Shown here: positions 8,955-18,634 of the stretch, one piece after another
Position numbering within the stretch: the first letter of the stretch is position 1
Layout of the letters: every line of letters starts with the position of its first letter
Source: Actinoplanes auranticolor
Lineage (GTDB): Bacteria; Actinomycetota; Actinomycetes; Mycobacteriales; Micromonosporaceae
Assembly (NCBI RefSeq): GCF_018332655.1
Contig: NZ_BOQL01000052.1
Span: 62,001-126,000 of the forward strand
DNA: 64,000 nt
Reading direction: 5' to 3'
Position numbers and translations under genes: made by a program
The notes under the pieces: generated by a model
What the model was told of the DNA's origin: nothing
Seen by the model: the letters and a program-made list of their open reading frames with translations, nothing else
Database searches by the model: none

Positions 8955-9338
8955 TCAGGCCGCGGTGAAGGTCTGTGGCAACGCCCCGGCGTCCCACAGC
9001 TCGTCGAGGTGCGCGAGGAAGCCGGTCAGGCTGCGCTCCAGCTCACGCCGTTCGGCCGGCGACAACGTGGCCAGCGGATCGGAGAAGACCAGTCCCTCCG
9101 GATGCTTGGCCCGGGTGCCGACGAACTTGCGGCAGGCGGTGCACCAGACGTAGCTGACCAGGGTCGGGCGCCGGGCGTTCTCGGGCGCGTTCACGTACGC
9201 CCGCACGCTGCGCCGCCCGCAGGCGGGACAGTCCCGCTCACCCGGCTGGGCGAACAGGCTCTCGCCCTGCGCCAGCGCCGCCACCTGATCGCCGGTGAAG
9301 CTGCTCCATGACATGGGACTCATGTAACGAACCTGCAT
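8955..9338 (-). CDS. Small zinc-ribbon protein of unknown function
   Basis: This protein of about 127 residues has two Cys pairs (CPACG and CTAC, about 32 residues apart) forming a probable zinc ribbon. A helical C-terminal half follows, including LSPAERRELERSLTGFLAHLDELWD. No enzyme motif is visible. Internal ATGs at 9323 and 9314 are alternative starts; the one at 9323 has CAGG 8 nt upstream and may be the true one. It is convergent with the phosphatase gene, 11 bp apart. I do not recognise a named family. Confidence 0.6.
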   Translation of the reverse strand: MQVRYMSPMSWSSFTGDQVAALAQGESLFAQPGERDCPACGRRSVRAYVNAPENARRPTLVSYVWCTACRKFVGTRAKHPEGLVFSDPLATLSPAERRELERSLTGFLAHLDELWDAGALPQTFTAA

Positions 9339-9360
9339 GGGTTTTCCGCCGCGGGTGGGC

Positions 9361-10464
9361 TCATGCGGCGTCGAGCGCGGCCGTCAGATCCCTGAGGAGA
9401 TCCGGTGCGTCCTCGATGCCGCAGGAGAGCCGGACGAAGCCCGGCGCGGTGTCGTCGCCCCACTGCGCCCGCCGGTCGGCGGTGGTGTGCAGACCGCCGA
9501 AGGAGGTGGCCGCGAAGACCAGCTCGGAGGCGGTCAGGAACCGCGCGACCCGCTCGGCACTGCCGAGATCGAACGAGACGATGCCGGGGATGCGGCGCAT
9601 CTGCGCCTTCGCGATCCCGTACGACGGGTCGCCGGCCAGCCCCGGGAAACGCACGCCCGTCACGTCGTCGCGGCCGGCCAGGAACTCGGCCAGCACCGTG
9701 GCGTTCTCGCTCTGCCGGGCCAGCCGCAGGTCCAGGGTGGCCAGCGACCGGTGGGCCAGCCAGGCGTCGAAAGCACCGGGAACCGCGCCGGTCTGGGCCC
9801 GCCACACGGTCACCTTGGCCAGCAGATCCTCGTCGTTGGTGGCCAGGTAGCCCAGGAGCACGTCGGAGTGCCCGGTCAGCGCCTTGGTGCCGGAGGCCAC
9901 CACCAGGTCCGCGCCGAGCTCCAGCGGGCGCTGGCCGAGCGGCGTCGGGGTGGTGTTGTCCACCGCCACCAGCGCGCCGGCGGCATGCGCGGCGGCGGCG
10001 ACCGTACGGATGTCGCAGACGTCGAGCCCCGGATTGGCCGGCGTCTCCAGCAGCACCAGCCGGACGCCCTCGAACGACGGGTACGGCCCGGCGGTCGGCA
10101 CCTGCACCGTCCGCACGCCGAGGTCGCGCAGGGTGCCCTCGGCGAAGGCGCGCACGGTGAAGTAGCCGTCCGACGGCAGCGCCACCGTGTCGCCGCTGCG
10201 CAGGGTCGAGAGCAGCAGCGCGGTGATCGCCGCCTGGCCGCTCGCGAACGCCAGCACGGCCCCGCCCTCGAGCTCGCCGATCGCCCCCTCCAGGGCCCGG
10301 CGGGTCGGGTTGTCCGGGCGCCCGTAGCCGTTGGCACCCGGCCCCTCGACCGGGTCCAGGTGGTACGGCGCCGCGAACACCGGGCCCGGCAGGAACGGCT
10401 GTCCCGGTACCGGCTCGGGCAGCCCGGCGTGCACGACGCGGGTGCCGTCCCCCTCGAAACTCAT
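9361..10464 (-). CDS. PLP-dependent Cys/Met metabolism enzyme (cystathionine gamma-lyase/synthase family)
   Basis: This 367-residue fold-type I PLP enzyme probably acts in trans-sulfuration. The cofactor lysine is in [18 protein letters not shown]. Other family elements are the [13 protein letters not shown] segment, the substrate-binding [13 protein letters not shown], and NPGLDVCDI. Sequence alone does not separate gamma-lyase, gamma-synthase and methionine gamma-lyase. The ATG at 10464 overlaps the gpsA stop (ATGA), so it is translationally coupled in the plsC-gpsA-this gene operon. Its association with glycerolipid genes looks like simple operon packing. Confidence 0.88.
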   Translation of the reverse strand: MSFEGDGTRVVHAGLPEPVPGQPFLPGPVFAAPYHLDPVEGPGANGYGRPDNPTRRALEGAIGELEGGAVLAFASGQAAITALLLSTLRSGDTVALPSDGYFTVRAFAEGTLRDLGVRTVQVPTAGPYPSFEGVRLVLLETPANPGLDVCDIRTVAAAAHAAGALVAVDNTTPTPLGQRPLELGADLVVASGTKALTGHSDVLLGYLATNDEDLLAKVTVWRAQTGAVPGAFDAWLAHRSLATLDLRLARQSENATVLAEFLAGRDDVTGVRFPGLAGDPSYGIAKAQMRRIPGIVSFDLGSAERVARFLTASELVFAATSFGGLHTTADRRAQWGDDTAPGFVRLSCGIEDAPDLLRDLTAALDAA

Positions 10465-11456
10465 TCCGGCTTCATCTCCCGTCCCATGAGCAGCTTGACC
10501 GCCACCCGCGGGTCGATACCCTCGTGGCACACCCGCTCGACCTGTTCGGTGATCGGCATCTCGACGTGCTGCGCGCGGGCCAGGTCGCGGATGGCCAGGC
10601 AGCTCTTGACCCCCTCGGCGGTCTGCCGGGTGGCGCGCTGCGCCTCCTCCAGCGACTCGCCGCGGCCCAGGTGCTCGCCGAAGGTCCGGTTGCGCGACAG
10701 CGGCGAGGAGCAGGTGGCGACCAGGTCACCGAGCCCGGCCAGCCCGGCGAAGGTCATCGGGTCGGCGCCCAGCGCCACCCCGAGCCGGGCCGTCTCGGCC
10801 AGCCCGCGGGTGATCAGCGAGGCCTTGGTGTTGTCCCCCATGCCCATCGACGAGGCCATCCCGTACGCGAGCGCGATGACGTTCTTCACCGCCCCACCCA
10901 GCTCACACCCGATGACGTCGTCACTGGTGTACGGCCGCAGGTACGGCAGCGCGATGGCCTGCTGCACGAGCTGCGCGCGACCCGGGTCCGTACCGGCCAC
11001 CACGGTCGCGGCCGGCTGCTCGGCGGCGATCTCGGGCGCCAGGTTGGGCCCCGAGACCACCACCACCCGGTCCATCTCGACCCCGGCGGTCTCGACGATG
11101 ACCTGGCTCATCCGCTTGGTCGTGCCGAGCTCGATGCCCTTCATCAGCGAGACCAGCGTGGAGTCGGCCGGCAGGTGACCGGCCCAGTCGGCGAGGTTGC
11201 CGCGCAGCGTCTGCGACGGCACCGCCAGGAAGACCAGTCCGGCACCCCGCAGGGCGGCGGCCAGGTCGCTGGTGGCGGTGACCCGCTCGGGCAGCTTGAC
11301 GCCGGGCAGCGACGACTCGTTGACCCGCTCGTCCCGGATGGCCGCGGCCACCGACTCGCGGCGGGCCCACATGGTCACGTCCGACCCCGCCTCGGCGAGG
11401 ATCTTCGCGAACGCCGTACCCCAGGCGCCCGCGCCCAGCACCGCCGCCCGCCTCAT
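10461..11456 (-). CDS. gpsA: Glycerol-3-phosphate dehydrogenase (NAD(P)+)
   Basis: GpsA reduces dihydroxyacetone phosphate to sn-glycerol-3-phosphate for phospholipid synthesis. The 331-residue protein opens with the Rossmann motif [18 protein letters not shown]. Further hallmarks are [30 protein letters not shown], the catalytic-region [31 protein letters not shown] and a C-terminal [10 protein letters not shown]. It overlaps the plsC stop and the downstream PLP-enzyme start by 4 bp each, so the three genes form a tight operon. PlsC acts two acylation steps later, which makes the coupling functionally sensible. Confidence 0.96.
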   Translation of the reverse strand: MRRAAVLGAGAWGTAFAKILAEAGSDVTMWARRESVAAAIRDERVNESSLPGVKLPERVTATSDLAAALRGAGLVFLAVPSQTLRGNLADWAGHLPADSTLVSLMKGIELGTTKRMSQVIVETAGVEMDRVVVVSGPNLAPEIAAEQPAATVVAGTDPGRAQLVQQAIALPYLRPYTSDDVIGCELGGAVKNVIALAYGMASSMGMGDNTKASLITRGLAETARLGVALGADPMTFAGLAGLGDLVATCSSPLSRNRTFGEHLGRGESLEEAQRATRQTAEGVKSCLAIRDLARAQHVEMPITEQVERVCHEGIDPRVAVKLLMGREMKPE

Positions 11457-12235
11457 GCTCCACCGTCCCGCATGTCCTCGTGACCCTCGCTTCGCTTGCC
11501 GTGCTCGATCGCGTCGTCCGTGCCGGGCCGCCAGGCGCGGCGCGACACCTCGTACAGCGGGGGTGGTGGTTCTTCCCGCAGCTCGGCCAGCAGGTCCCGG
11601 GTGGCCAGCTGGATCGCCTCGGTCATCTGCTCCAGCACCGCGCGGGTGGGTGCCTCACCCAGCCAGCGGCTCAGATCCACCGGCTTGCCCACGCTCACCT
11701 GCACCGGCACCCGCCGGCCCAGCCTGACCCGGCCGGTCCGCACGTCGTGCACCGCCTGCGCGCCCCACGTCGCCATCGGCACCACCGGGGCGCCGGTGAC
11801 CAGCGCCAGCCGGGCCGCGCCGGTCTTGCCCCGCATCGGCCACAGGTCGGGCTCGCGGGTGGTCGTGCCCTCGGGATAGATCACCACGACCCCGTCCTCG
11901 TGCAGGGCCTCGATGAGCGAGTCGAGCGACTTCACCGCCTCCACACTGCCGCGTTCGACCGGGATCTGCTGGGTCTTGCGCAGCATGAAGCCGACGAACG
12001 GCACCCGCCAGATGCTGGCCTTGGCCAGGAACCGCGGCCACCGGCCCGACTGGTAGATGAAGTGCGCGACCAGCAGCGGGTCGAACTGCGACATGTGGTT
12101 GGGCGTGACGATGAATCCGCCACCGGGCGGCAGGTTCTCCATGCCGGTCCAGGTGCGCTTCGTCCAGAGACTCATGGCGGGCAGCACGAGCAGGACCGCC
12201 AGCCGTCGCCACAATCCGAGCTTGCGCCCAGCCAC
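11453..12235 (-). CDS. plsC: 1-acyl-sn-glycerol-3-phosphate acyltransferase
   Basis: This 260-residue membrane-associated acyltransferase converts lysophosphatidic acid to phosphatidic acid. Motif I is NHMSQFDP (the HX4D catalytic dyad) and motif III is [15 protein letters not shown] hydrophobic N-terminal segment [10 protein letters not shown] anchors it. The GTG at 12235 has GGGAGG 4 nt upstream, a strong ribosome-binding site that decides the start. The C-terminus is charged and dispensable-looking. It is the first gene of the operon with gpsA and the PLP enzyme, and diverges from cofC/fbiD. Confidence 0.92.
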   Translation of the reverse strand: MAGRKLGLWRRLAVLLVLPAMSLWTKRTWTGMENLPPGGGFIVTPNHMSQFDPLLVAHFIYQSGRWPRFLAKASIWRVPFVGFMLRKTQQIPVERGSVEAVKSLDSLIEALHEDGVVVIYPEGTTTREPDLWPMRGKTGAARLALVTGAPVVPMATWGAQAVHDVRTGRVRLGRRVPVQVSVGKPVDLSRWLGEAPTRAVLEQMTEAIQLATRDLLAELREEPPPPLYEVSRRAWRPGTDDAIEHGKRSEGHEDMRDGGA

Positions 12236-12364
12236 GGTGCCTCCCTGCTCCCCGCGGCGGGCCCCCGCGCCGCCGTCGCCCACACCTGCGACGAAATCAT
12301 GCCTGCTCCACCTCGCCGTAGCCAGGCCGGGGCCCGGCCGGTGGACGGTGGCAGGATTGGCGGC

Positions 12365-13036
12365 GTGTCAGGAGCGGACTGGACGGCGGTCATCCCCGTC
12401 AAGAGCCTCAGCGCGGCCAAGAGCCGGTTGCGCGGCGCTGTCCCCGACTTCCGGCACGAGGATCTGGCGCTCGCGATGGTCCGCGACACGGTCGCCGCGG
12501 TCCGGGGCTGCGCGGCGGTGGGTGATGTGCTGATCGTCACGGACGACCCGGCGGCGGTCGCCGCGGCGCTGGCCCTGGGCGCCCGCTCGGTGCCGGACCA
12601 GCCCGCCGCCGGCCTGAACGCGGCCATGCGGTTCGGTGCCGACGTGGTCGCGGGCCTCGGGCACCGCCGGGCCGTGCTGACCGGCGACCTGCCCGCCCTG
12701 CGCCCCGCCGAGCTGGCCGAGGCCCTCGCCGCCGCCGGACCCGGCCGCAGCTTCGTGGCCGACGCCGTCGGCACCGGCACGGTGCTGCTGACCGCGGCGG
12801 CCGGCACCGCGCTCGATCCCCGCTTCGGGGTGGGCTCGGCCGGGGCGCACGCCGCCTCGCACGCCCGGCCGCTGACCGGGGCGTGGCCGGGGCTCCGCCA
12901 GGACGTGGACACGGCCGACGATCTGCGCACGGTCGCGGCCCTCGGCGTCGGCGAGCACACCAGCGCGCTGCTGCGTGATCTCGGACTCATCGCCGAGTGC
13001 GGCTCCTCGGATGTGGCGGGCGGCCCGCACCGGTAG
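12365..13036 (+). CDS. cofC: 2-phospho-L-lactate/phosphoenolpyruvate guanylyltransferase (CofC/FbiD)
   Basis: This 223-residue nucleotidyltransferase makes the GMP-activated intermediate of coenzyme F420 synthesis. In mycobacteria the enzyme (FbiD) uses phosphoenolpyruvate. The sequence starts WTAVIPVKSLSAAKSRL, the typical Rossmann-like GT-A entry, and contains IVTDDPAAV, GLNAAMRFG, LTGDLPALRPAEL and QDVDTADDL. The GTG at 12365 is preceded by GCAGGA about 8 nt upstream. The other F420 genes (fbiA, fbiB, fbiC) are not in this window. It is followed by a small CSD-like gene and ppk1, the same order as in mycobacteria apart from the small gene. Confidence 0.93.
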   Translation: MSGADWTAVIPVKSLSAAKSRLRGAVPDFRHEDLALAMVRDTVAAVRGCAAVGDVLIVTDDPAAVAAALALGARSVPDQPAAGLNAAMRFGADVVAGLGHRRAVLTGDLPALRPAELAEALAAAGPGRSFVADAVGTGTVLLTAAAGTALDPRFGVGSAGAHAASHARPLTGAWPGLRQDVDTADDLRTVAALGVGEHTSALLRDLGLIAECGSSDVAGGPHR

Positions 13037-13046
13037 CGTGCGGGGC

Positions 13047-13244
13047 ATGCAGGGGACCGTTGCGACGTTCGACGCTCAGAGCCGTACCGGCACGCTGTTG
13101 CTGGACGACGGCAGTGAGCTGTCCTTCCCGGCCGCGGCGTTCGAGGCCTCGGGGTTGCGGCTGCTGCGCCTCGGCCAGCGTGTGACGATCTCCGCCGGTC
13201 CGGACGGCGAGATCACCAGGGTCGAACTTCCGGGAATCAGGTGA
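13047..13244 (+). CDS. Small cold-shock-domain-like protein
   Basis: This 65-residue protein starts MQGTVATFDAQSRTGTLLLDDG, which follows the beta-barrel pattern of cold-shock domains (G-T-V strand, then G-T-L-L-L-D-D-G), and continues with LRLGQRVTI and EITRVELPGI. The classical RNP1 aromatic residues are not conserved, so it may bind nucleic acid weakly or serve another purpose. It starts 10 nt after the cofC stop, so it is probably co-transcribed. It is short but shows good codon bias. Confidence 0.7.
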   Translation: MQGTVATFDAQSRTGTLLLDDGSELSFPAAAFEASGLRLLRLGQRVTISAGPDGEITRVELPGIR

Positions 13245-13289
13245 GCTTCGTTCATTTCCCGTTCACGCTGGACGGGCAATGATGGACCG

Positions 13290-15530
13290 ATGACCACCCC
13301 GCCCCGGACACCCGACACGACCGTGCCCCCCGCGGCTCGCCGCCGCGGCGCCGACGGGCGGTTCCTGCCCCGGGCCGGGCAGACCGATTTCGAGCCGACG
13401 GAGCACGCTGTGACCACCGCCGACACCGCACCGGAAATCACCGAGACCGAGCCGGGCCTGCCCGAGCTGCCCGAGGACCGCTTCCTCAACCGGGAGCTGT
13501 CCTGGCTCGACTTCAACGCCCGGGTGCTGGCACTGGCCGAGGACCCGGGCACTCCGCTGCTGGAACGCGCGAAGTTCCTGGCGATCTTCGCCGGCAATCT
13601 GGACGAGTTCTACATGGTCCGGGTGGCCGGGCTCAAGCGCCGGCTCAAGGCCGGGCTGCCGATGCGCGGCGGCGACCGGTCGTCGCTGCGCCACCAGCTC
13701 GAGATGATCACCGAGCGGGCCGCCGACCTGGTCACCCGGCACGCCGCCTGCTTCGGCGAGGAGGTCCGGCCCAAGCTGTCGGCCGAGGGCATCGAGCTGG
13801 TCAGCTGGAGCGAGCTGGACGCGCCGGAACGCGAGCGGCTGCGGACGTACTTCCGCGAGCAGGTCTTCCCCGTGCTGACCCCGCTCGCGGTCGACCCGGC
13901 GCACCCGTTCCCGTACATCTCGAGCCGTTCGCTGAATCTCGCCGTCGCCCTGCGGGACCCGGCCGGCAGCGGTAACGAGCTGTTCGCCCGGATCAAGGTG
14001 CCCAACAACGTGCCGCGCTTCGTCACGGTGCAGAACGACAGCCGCGGCGCGCGCTTCCTGCCCGTCGAGGAGCTCATCGCCGCGCACCTGGACCAGCTCT
14101 TCTCCGGCATGCGGATCCTGGAGTGGCACCTGTTCCGGGTCACCCGCAACGCCGAGCTCGAGGTCGACGAGGACCGCGACGAGGATCTGCTGCAGGCCCT
14201 CGAACGGGAGCTGGCCCAGCGCCGTTTCGGCCCGCCGGTGCGCCTGGAGGTGGCCGCCTCGATCAGCGACCACGTGCTCGATCTGCTCACCCGCGAGATG
14301 GAGATGGACAGCCAGGACGTGCTGCGGGTGCCCGGCCTGCTCGACCTGTCCGGGCTGTGGCAGGTCTTCGGCGAGTGCGACCGGGACGACCTCAAGGACC
14401 GGCCGTTCGTCCCGTCGACCCACCCGCAGCTGGCCGACGGCGAGGTGCCGCGCAGTGTCTTCAACCGGCTGCGCGAGTGCGACATCCTGGTGCACCACCC
14501 GTACCACTCGTTCTCCACCAGCGTGCAGCGCTTCATCGAGCAGGCCGCCGCGGATCCCAACGTGCTGGCCATCAAGCAGACCCTCTACCGCACCAGCGGT
14601 GACTCGCCGATAGTGGACGCCCTGGTCGACGCGGCGGCCGCCGGCAAGCAGGTGGTGGTGCTGGTCGAGGTGAAGGCCCGCTTCGACGAGGTGGCCAACA
14701 TCGCCTGGGCCCGCACCCTGGAACGGGCCGGCTGCCACGTGGTCTACGGCCTGGTCGGTCTCAAGACGCACTGCAAGACCTCCCTGGTGGTACGCCAGGA
14801 GGGCAACCAGATCCGCCGCTACTGCCACATCGGCACCGGCAACTACCACCCCAAGACCGCCCGGCTCTACGAGGACTTCGGCATGCTCACCGCCGACCCG
14901 GAGATCGGCGCCGACGTCACGGACCTGTTCAACGTGCTCACCGGCTACAGCCGGCAGACCGCGTTCCGGCGGCTGCTGGTGGCGCCGCACGGGGTCCGGG
15001 CCGGCCTGATCGAGCGGATCGAGCAGCAGGCCGAGATCGCCCGTGCGGGCGGGGAGGCCCTGGTGCAGTTCAAGGTGAACTCGCTGGTCGACGAGGAGAC
15101 CTGCGACGCGCTCTACCGGGCCTCGCAGGCCGGGGTCCGCATCGATCTGGTCATCCGCGGCATGTGCGCGCTGCGCCCGGGCGTACCGGGGCTGTCGGAC
15201 AACATCCGGGTCCGCTCGGTCGTCGGCCGGTTCCTGGAGCACTCCCGGGTCTTCCGGTTCGGCACCGGCGACGACGCCGAGTACTGGATCGGCTCGGCCG
15301 ACCTGATGCACCGCAATCTCGACCGCCGGGTCGAGGCGCTGGTCCGGGTGACCCTGCCCTCCGCGCAGGAGGATCTGCGCAATGTGCTGGAGTTGTCCAT
15401 GAGCGACGAGAGCGAGGGCTGGGACCTGGCCGGCGACGGCACCTGGCACCGCCGCGCGTTCTCGCCCTCGGAGCACCACATCCACCTGCAGGAGGCGCTG
15501 TTGCGCCGGGTCATCGGCAAGGCGGGCTGA
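13290..15530 (+). CDS. ppk1: Polyphosphate kinase 1
   Basis: PPK1 reversibly polymerises the gamma phosphate of ATP into inorganic polyphosphate. The 746-residue protein has a disordered N-terminal extension of about 65 residues, then the PPK N domain ([19 protein letters not shown]), the middle domain and two phospholipase-D-like C-terminal domains. The autophosphorylated histidine lies in [20 protein letters not shown] and the second catalytic-region His in [11 protein letters not shown]. The nucleotide-binding [13 protein letters not shown] is present. The next gene, mutT1, begins 1 nt after its stop, so the two are one operon. Confidence 0.97.
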   Translation: MTTPPRTPDTTVPPAARRRGADGRFLPRAGQTDFEPTEHAVTTADTAPEITETEPGLPELPEDRFLNRELSWLDFNARVLALAEDPGTPLLERAKFLAIFAGNLDEFYMVRVAGLKRRLKAGLPMRGGDRSSLRHQLEMITERAADLVTRHAACFGEEVRPKLSAEGIELVSWSELDAPERERLRTYFREQVFPVLTPLAVDPAHPFPYISSRSLNLAVALRDPAGSGNELFARIKVPNNVPRFVTVQNDSRGARFLPVEELIAAHLDQLFSGMRILEWHLFRVTRNAELEVDEDRDEDLLQALERELAQRRFGPPVRLEVAASISDHVLDLLTREMEMDSQDVLRVPGLLDLSGLWQVFGECDRDDLKDRPFVPSTHPQLADGEVPRSVFNRLRECDILVHHPYHSFSTSVQRFIEQAAADPNVLAIKQTLYRTSGDSPIVDALVDAAAAGKQVVVLVEVKARFDEVANIAWARTLERAGCHVVYGLVGLKTHCKTSLVVRQEGNQIRRYCHIGTGNYHPKTARLYEDFGMLTADPEIGADVTDLFNVLTGYSRQTAFRRLLVAPHGVRAGLIERIEQQAEIARAGGEALVQFKVNSLVDEETCDALYRASQAGVRIDLVIRGMCALRPGVPGLSDNIRVRSVVGRFLEHSRVFRFGTGDDAEYWIGSADLMHRNLDRRVEALVRVTLPSAQEDLRNVLELSMSDESEGWDLAGDGTWHRRAFSPSEHHIHLQEALLRRVIGKAG

Positions 15531-15531
15531 A

Positions 15532-16416
15532 TTGACGACAGAAGCGGTCCGGGCCGCCGGTGGCGTCCTCTGGCGACCGGCCGGCGACGGCATCGAGATC
15601 TGTGTCGTGCACCGGCCGTACCGCACCGACTGGAGCCTGCCCAAGGGCAAGCTCGAAGGGGACGAGCATCCGCTGGCGGCCGCGGTGCGCGAGGTGCTGG
15701 AGGAGACCGGTGTGCACGGGGAACCGCAGCTGCGGCTGCCCGAGGTGCGGTACACGATGCCCGGCGGCACACCCAAGACGGTCGAGTTCTGGCTCATGCG
15801 GGCCGCGCCGGGCCCGGCGGACGAGCCGATGGACCCCACCGAGGTGGACACCGTGCTCTGGCTGTCGCCGGCCGACGCGCTGGCCAAGCTCACCTATCCG
15901 GACGACCGGCATCTGGTCGAGCACGTCACGGCCCTGCCGCCGGTCACCGCCGTGACGGCGCTGGTCCGGCACGCGCACGCCGGCAAGCGCAGCGAGTTCG
16001 AGGGCAACGACGCGCTGCGGCCGATCGACGAGCAGGGCCGGGGCGAGGCGCGCACGCTCGGACTGGTGGTGTCGCTCGTCGCCCCGCGCCGGCTCTTCGC
16101 GGCGACCCCGTTGCGCTGCAAGCAGACCCTCGAGCCGCTGGCCGAGCGGCTGGGCCTGCCGATCGTGGTGGACGCGGCGTTCGCGGAGCCGGCCGACCCG
16201 CACGACGTGCCGGCCCGGGCCAGGACGGCCGCGGCCCGGCTGACCGAGCTGCGCGACGGACCGCGGGTGGCGGTGTGCAGCCAGGGCAAGGTGATCCCGT
16301 CGATCCTGGCGTTGCTGGACGGCGCCGAGGACCGCGAGCCGTACAAGACGCCGAAGGGTACGGGCTGGATCCTCACCTGGTCCGGCGAACGGCTCCTGGC
16401 ACTGAGCCGGATCTAG
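15532..16416 (+). CDS. mutT1: Two-domain Nudix hydrolase / histidine phosphatase (MutT1-type)
   Basis: This 294-residue fusion combines a Nudix domain (about residues 5-135) with a histidine-phosphatase-like domain (about 140-294). The Nudix box reads GKLEGDEHPLAAAVREVLEE followed by TGV. The second domain has the RHAHAGKR entry and the CSQGKVIPSIL segment. Mycobacterial MutT1 has the same architecture and cleans 8-oxo-dGTP and dinucleoside polyphosphates. The TTG at 15532 is one nucleotide from the ppk1 stop, indicating coupling. Pairing a polyphosphate kinase with a nucleotide-pool hydrolase is conserved in this lineage. Its 3' end overlaps the convergent membrane-protein gene by 44 bp. Confidence 0.92.
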   Translation: MTTEAVRAAGGVLWRPAGDGIEICVVHRPYRTDWSLPKGKLEGDEHPLAAAVREVLEETGVHGEPQLRLPEVRYTMPGGTPKTVEFWLMRAAPGPADEPMDPTEVDTVLWLSPADALAKLTYPDDRHLVEHVTALPPVTAVTALVRHAHAGKRSEFEGNDALRPIDEQGRGEARTLGLVVSLVAPRRLFAATPLRCKQTLEPLAERLGLPIVVDAAFAEPADPHDVPARARTAAARLTELRDGPRVAVCSQGKVIPSILALLDGAEDREPYKTPKGTGWILTWSGERLLALSRI

Positions 16417-16834
16417 GGCCGGCTGCGGCGCGCGGGCGACGCACGGTGTCGTCCGGCAGCGGGTCCGTGCGCCAGTAGCCGATCTGGTCGCCGGTGAGCC
16501 AGCGGGCCCGCCACAGTTCGTCGCCGCGGGGCTCCCAGTCGCGCAACGGCAGCAACGCGACCCGCCAGGACAGCACGCTGGCGACGTACCAGCCGTAGAG
16601 CGGCAGCATCCCGAGCAGCACGTCGCGGCGGCGGTAGGAGCCGTACGGGGCGAGCACGAACACGGCCAGGCCGCACCAGCCACAGGTGATGAGCCAGTCC
16701 AGCAGCCCCCAGCCGGTCCAGTGCTCGGCCAGGTCGCCGAGGGTCCAGCCCGGGACCACCGCGCCGGCGAAGACGGCCGCGGCGATCAGCGACCTGCTCA
16801 CGAGACCACGAGGGCGGACGAGTCTGCGCTCCAT
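16373..16834 (-). CDS. Three-helix membrane protein of unknown function
   Basis: This 153-residue protein has three predicted transmembrane segments (about residues 15-35, 45-66 and 75-95) and a charged, Arg/Pro-rich cytoplasmic-looking tail. Conserved-looking stretches are GDELWRARWLTGDQIGYW and LLDWLITCGWCGLAVF. No family is recognised. The ATG at 16834 starts MERRLVRPRG. Its 3' end runs 44 bp into the convergent mutT1 coding region. The ORF is supported by hydrophobic periodicity rather than by motifs. Confidence 0.55.
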   Translation of the reverse strand: MERRLVRPRGLVSRSLIAAAVFAGAVVPGWTLGDLAEHWTGWGLLDWLITCGWCGLAVFVLAPYGSYRRRDVLLGMLPLYGWYVASVLSWRVALLPLRDWEPRGDELWRARWLTGDQIGYWRTDPLPDDTVRRPRAAAGPRSGSVPGAVRRTR

Positions 16835-16878
16835 GGAGCGGACCGTAGGCCGCTGGACCACTGTGCCGCCGGAACACG

Positions 16879-16913
16879 CGAAGGGCGTCCACCGTATGGG
16901 TGGACGCCCTTCG
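16879..16913 (-). terminator. Long hairpin downstream of hup
   Basis: A perfect 15-bp stem (CGAAGGGCGTCCACC at 16879-16893 with its complement at 16899-16913) encloses a 5-nt loop, 42 bp after the hup stop. There is no U tract, which is common in high-GC actinobacteria. It also lies just upstream of the 16834 gene. Confidence 0.65.
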
Positions 16914-16954
16914 TACCTCAGCGTGCCGCTGAGCGGGCCGGAGAGGCCCGTGGA

Positions 16955-17854
16955 TCAACGGGTCTTGCGAGCCGTGCTGGTGCGTGCGGTCGTGGCCTTG
17001 CCGGCCGGGGTGGCCTGGACGGCTGCCGTCGTCTTCTTGGCGGCGGTCGTCTTCTTGGCCGCCGTCGACTTGGTGGCCGCGGCCTTGGTCGGCGCCGTCT
17101 TGGTCGCCGCCTTCTTGGCCGGTGCCGCCTTGGCGGTGGTGGCCGACTTCGTGGCCGTCGCCGCCTTGGTGGCGGTCGACTTGGTGGCCGACTTGGCCGG
17201 CGCCGACTTGGTGGCGGTCGCCGACTTGGTGGCGGCCGTCTTGCGGGCCGGCGTGGCCTTGGCGGTGGTGGCCGACTTGGTCGCCGCCGACTTGGCCGGG
17301 GTGCTCTTGGCGGCGGCCGACTTGGCCGCCGTTGCCTTGGTGGCCGTCGCCTTGCCGGCGGTCGACTTCGCAGCCGTCGCCTTGGAAGCGGTGGCCTTCG
17401 AGGCCGTGGCCGCCTTGGTGGCGGTCTTGGCCGGGGTGGCCTTGGAGGCGGTCGTCTTGGCGGCCGCCGTCTTGGTTGCCGCCGCCGTCTTGGTGGCGGC
17501 CGACTTGGCCGGAGCGGCCTTGGTGGCGGTGGACTTCACTGCCGCCGTGGTCTTCTTCGCGGTGGTCGCCTTGGCCACCTTGCCGCTCGCGACCATCTCC
17601 CGGAATCCGGTTCCGGGCTTGAAAGCGGGGACGGACGTCTTCTTCACCTTCACCGGTTCACCGGTGCGCGGATTGCGCGCGGTCCGCGCATTGCGCGCCC
17701 GCTTCTCGAAGACTCCGAAACCGGTAATGGCAACGCGATCGCCCTTGGTAACGGCGTTCTGCACCTCGCTGATGACCGCATCCAGCGCCGCTGTCGCCGT
17801 CTTCCGGTCCCCCAGTCGGGCGGCGAGCGCCTCGACGAGCTCTGCCTTGTTCAC
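16955..17854 (-). CDS. hup: HU-family nucleoid protein with very long Lys/Ala-rich tail
   Basis: The N-terminal 90 residues are a canonical HU dimerisation and DNA-binding domain: [37 protein letters not shown] and [16 protein letters not shown]. It is followed by about 205 residues of short Ala/Lys/Thr/Ser repeats such as [10 protein letters not shown] and ATKSA, resembling eukaryotic histone H1 tails. Mycobacterial HupB and Streptomyces HupS are about 210-220 residues, so this tail is roughly 80 residues longer. The GTG at 17854 is decided by GGGAGGAA 4 nt upstream. Genes on either side (mutT1, leuD) match the mycobacterial order. Confidence 0.95.
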   Translation of the reverse strand: MNKAELVEALAARLGDRKTATAALDAVISEVQNAVTKGDRVAITGFGVFEKRARNARTARNPRTGEPVKVKKTSVPAFKPGTGFREMVASGKVAKATTAKKTTAAVKSTATKAAPAKSAATKTAAATKTAAAKTTASKATPAKTATKAATASKATASKATAAKSTAGKATATKATAAKSAAAKSTPAKSAATKSATTAKATPARKTAATKSATATKSAPAKSATKSTATKAATATKSATTAKAAPAKKAATKTAPTKAAATKSTAAKKTTAAKKTTAAVQATPAGKATTARTSTARKTR

Positions 17855-17945
17855 TGGTTTCCTCCCGAACGTGAGAACTGGCCCAATGCGAGCCATTCTG
17901 CGCGCACGGTATGCCCTCTGACCAGCAGACACAAACATCTGCCAG

Positions 17946-18002
17946 AAAAAAAACCGTTGTGTCGCAACGATTTCGCCCCCGCCGGGAACCCGGCGGGGGC
18001 GA
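17946..18002 (-). terminator. Tandem terminator after leuCD
   Basis: Read on the minus strand, a 14-bp GC-rich hairpin (arms 17973-17986 and 17989-18002) comes first. A second hairpin (CGTTG/CAACG, 17955-17969) follows, and then eight consecutive T residues (17946-17953). The second is a textbook intrinsic terminator. It separates leuCD from the hup promoter region. Confidence 0.85.
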
Positions 18003-18031
18003 AAAAGCCTGCAAGAGCAAGGAAATCGGCC

Positions 18032-18619
18032 TCAGACGACCACCGGCTTGAAGCCGGGCCGGTCCTTCTCGTACGAGGTAATCATCTGCTCGTGGCGCAG
18101 CGTCAGTCCGATGTCGTCGAGGCCCTCCATGAGCCGCCAGCGACTGAAATCGTCGATCGGGAAGGTCCAGACGGCGTCGTCCACGCGCACCTGGCGCTCG
18201 GCGAGGTCCACGGTGATCCGCTTGTCCGGTTCGCTGTCGGCCATGTCCCAGAGCGCCTCGACGGCTTTCTGGTCGAGTTGGACCGGCAGCAGACCCTCCT
18301 TGAGGGCGTTGCCGCGGAAGATGTCGCCGAAGCGGGCCGCGATGACGACCTTGAAACCGAAGTCGCGCAGCGCCCAGACGGCGTGCTGGCGGGAGGAGCC
18401 GGTGCCGAAGTTGGGGCCGGCCACCAGGATCGTCGCGCCCGCGTGCGCGGGGTTGTTGAGCACGAAGGCCGGGTCGTCGCGCCAGGCGCTGAACAGACCG
18501 TCCTCGAAGCCGGTCCGGGTGACCCGCTTGAGGTAGACGGCCGGGATGATCTGGTCGGTGTCCACATCGGAGCGCCGCAGCGGCATCACGGTGCCGGCGT
18601 GGGTGGTGAACTTGTCCAT
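18032..18619 (-). CDS. leuD: 3-isopropylmalate dehydratase small subunit
   Basis: LeuD is the swivel-domain subunit that pairs with LeuC to isomerise 2-isopropylmalate to 3-isopropylmalate in leucine synthesis. The 195-residue protein starts [20 protein letters not shown] and carries [30 protein letters not shown] (the swivel-domain signature) and [19 protein letters not shown]. It lies 15 bp downstream of leuC in the same operon and ends in a strong tandem terminator. Confidence 0.96.
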   Translation of the reverse strand: MDKFTTHAGTVMPLRRSDVDTDQIIPAVYLKRVTRTGFEDGLFSAWRDDPAFVLNNPAHAGATILVAGPNFGTGSSRQHAVWALRDFGFKVVIAARFGDIFRGNALKEGLLPVQLDQKAVEALWDMADSEPDKRITVDLAERQVRVDDAVWTFPIDDFSRWRLMEGLDDIGLTLRHEQMITSYEKDRPGFKPVVV

Positions 18620-18634
18620 GGTTGCTGCTCCCCC

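Noticed and set aside
13263-15893. Minus-strand 876-codon frame opposite ppk1
   Set aside because: It is an antisense shadow of ppk1 with no recognisable domain, and ppk1 is unambiguous.
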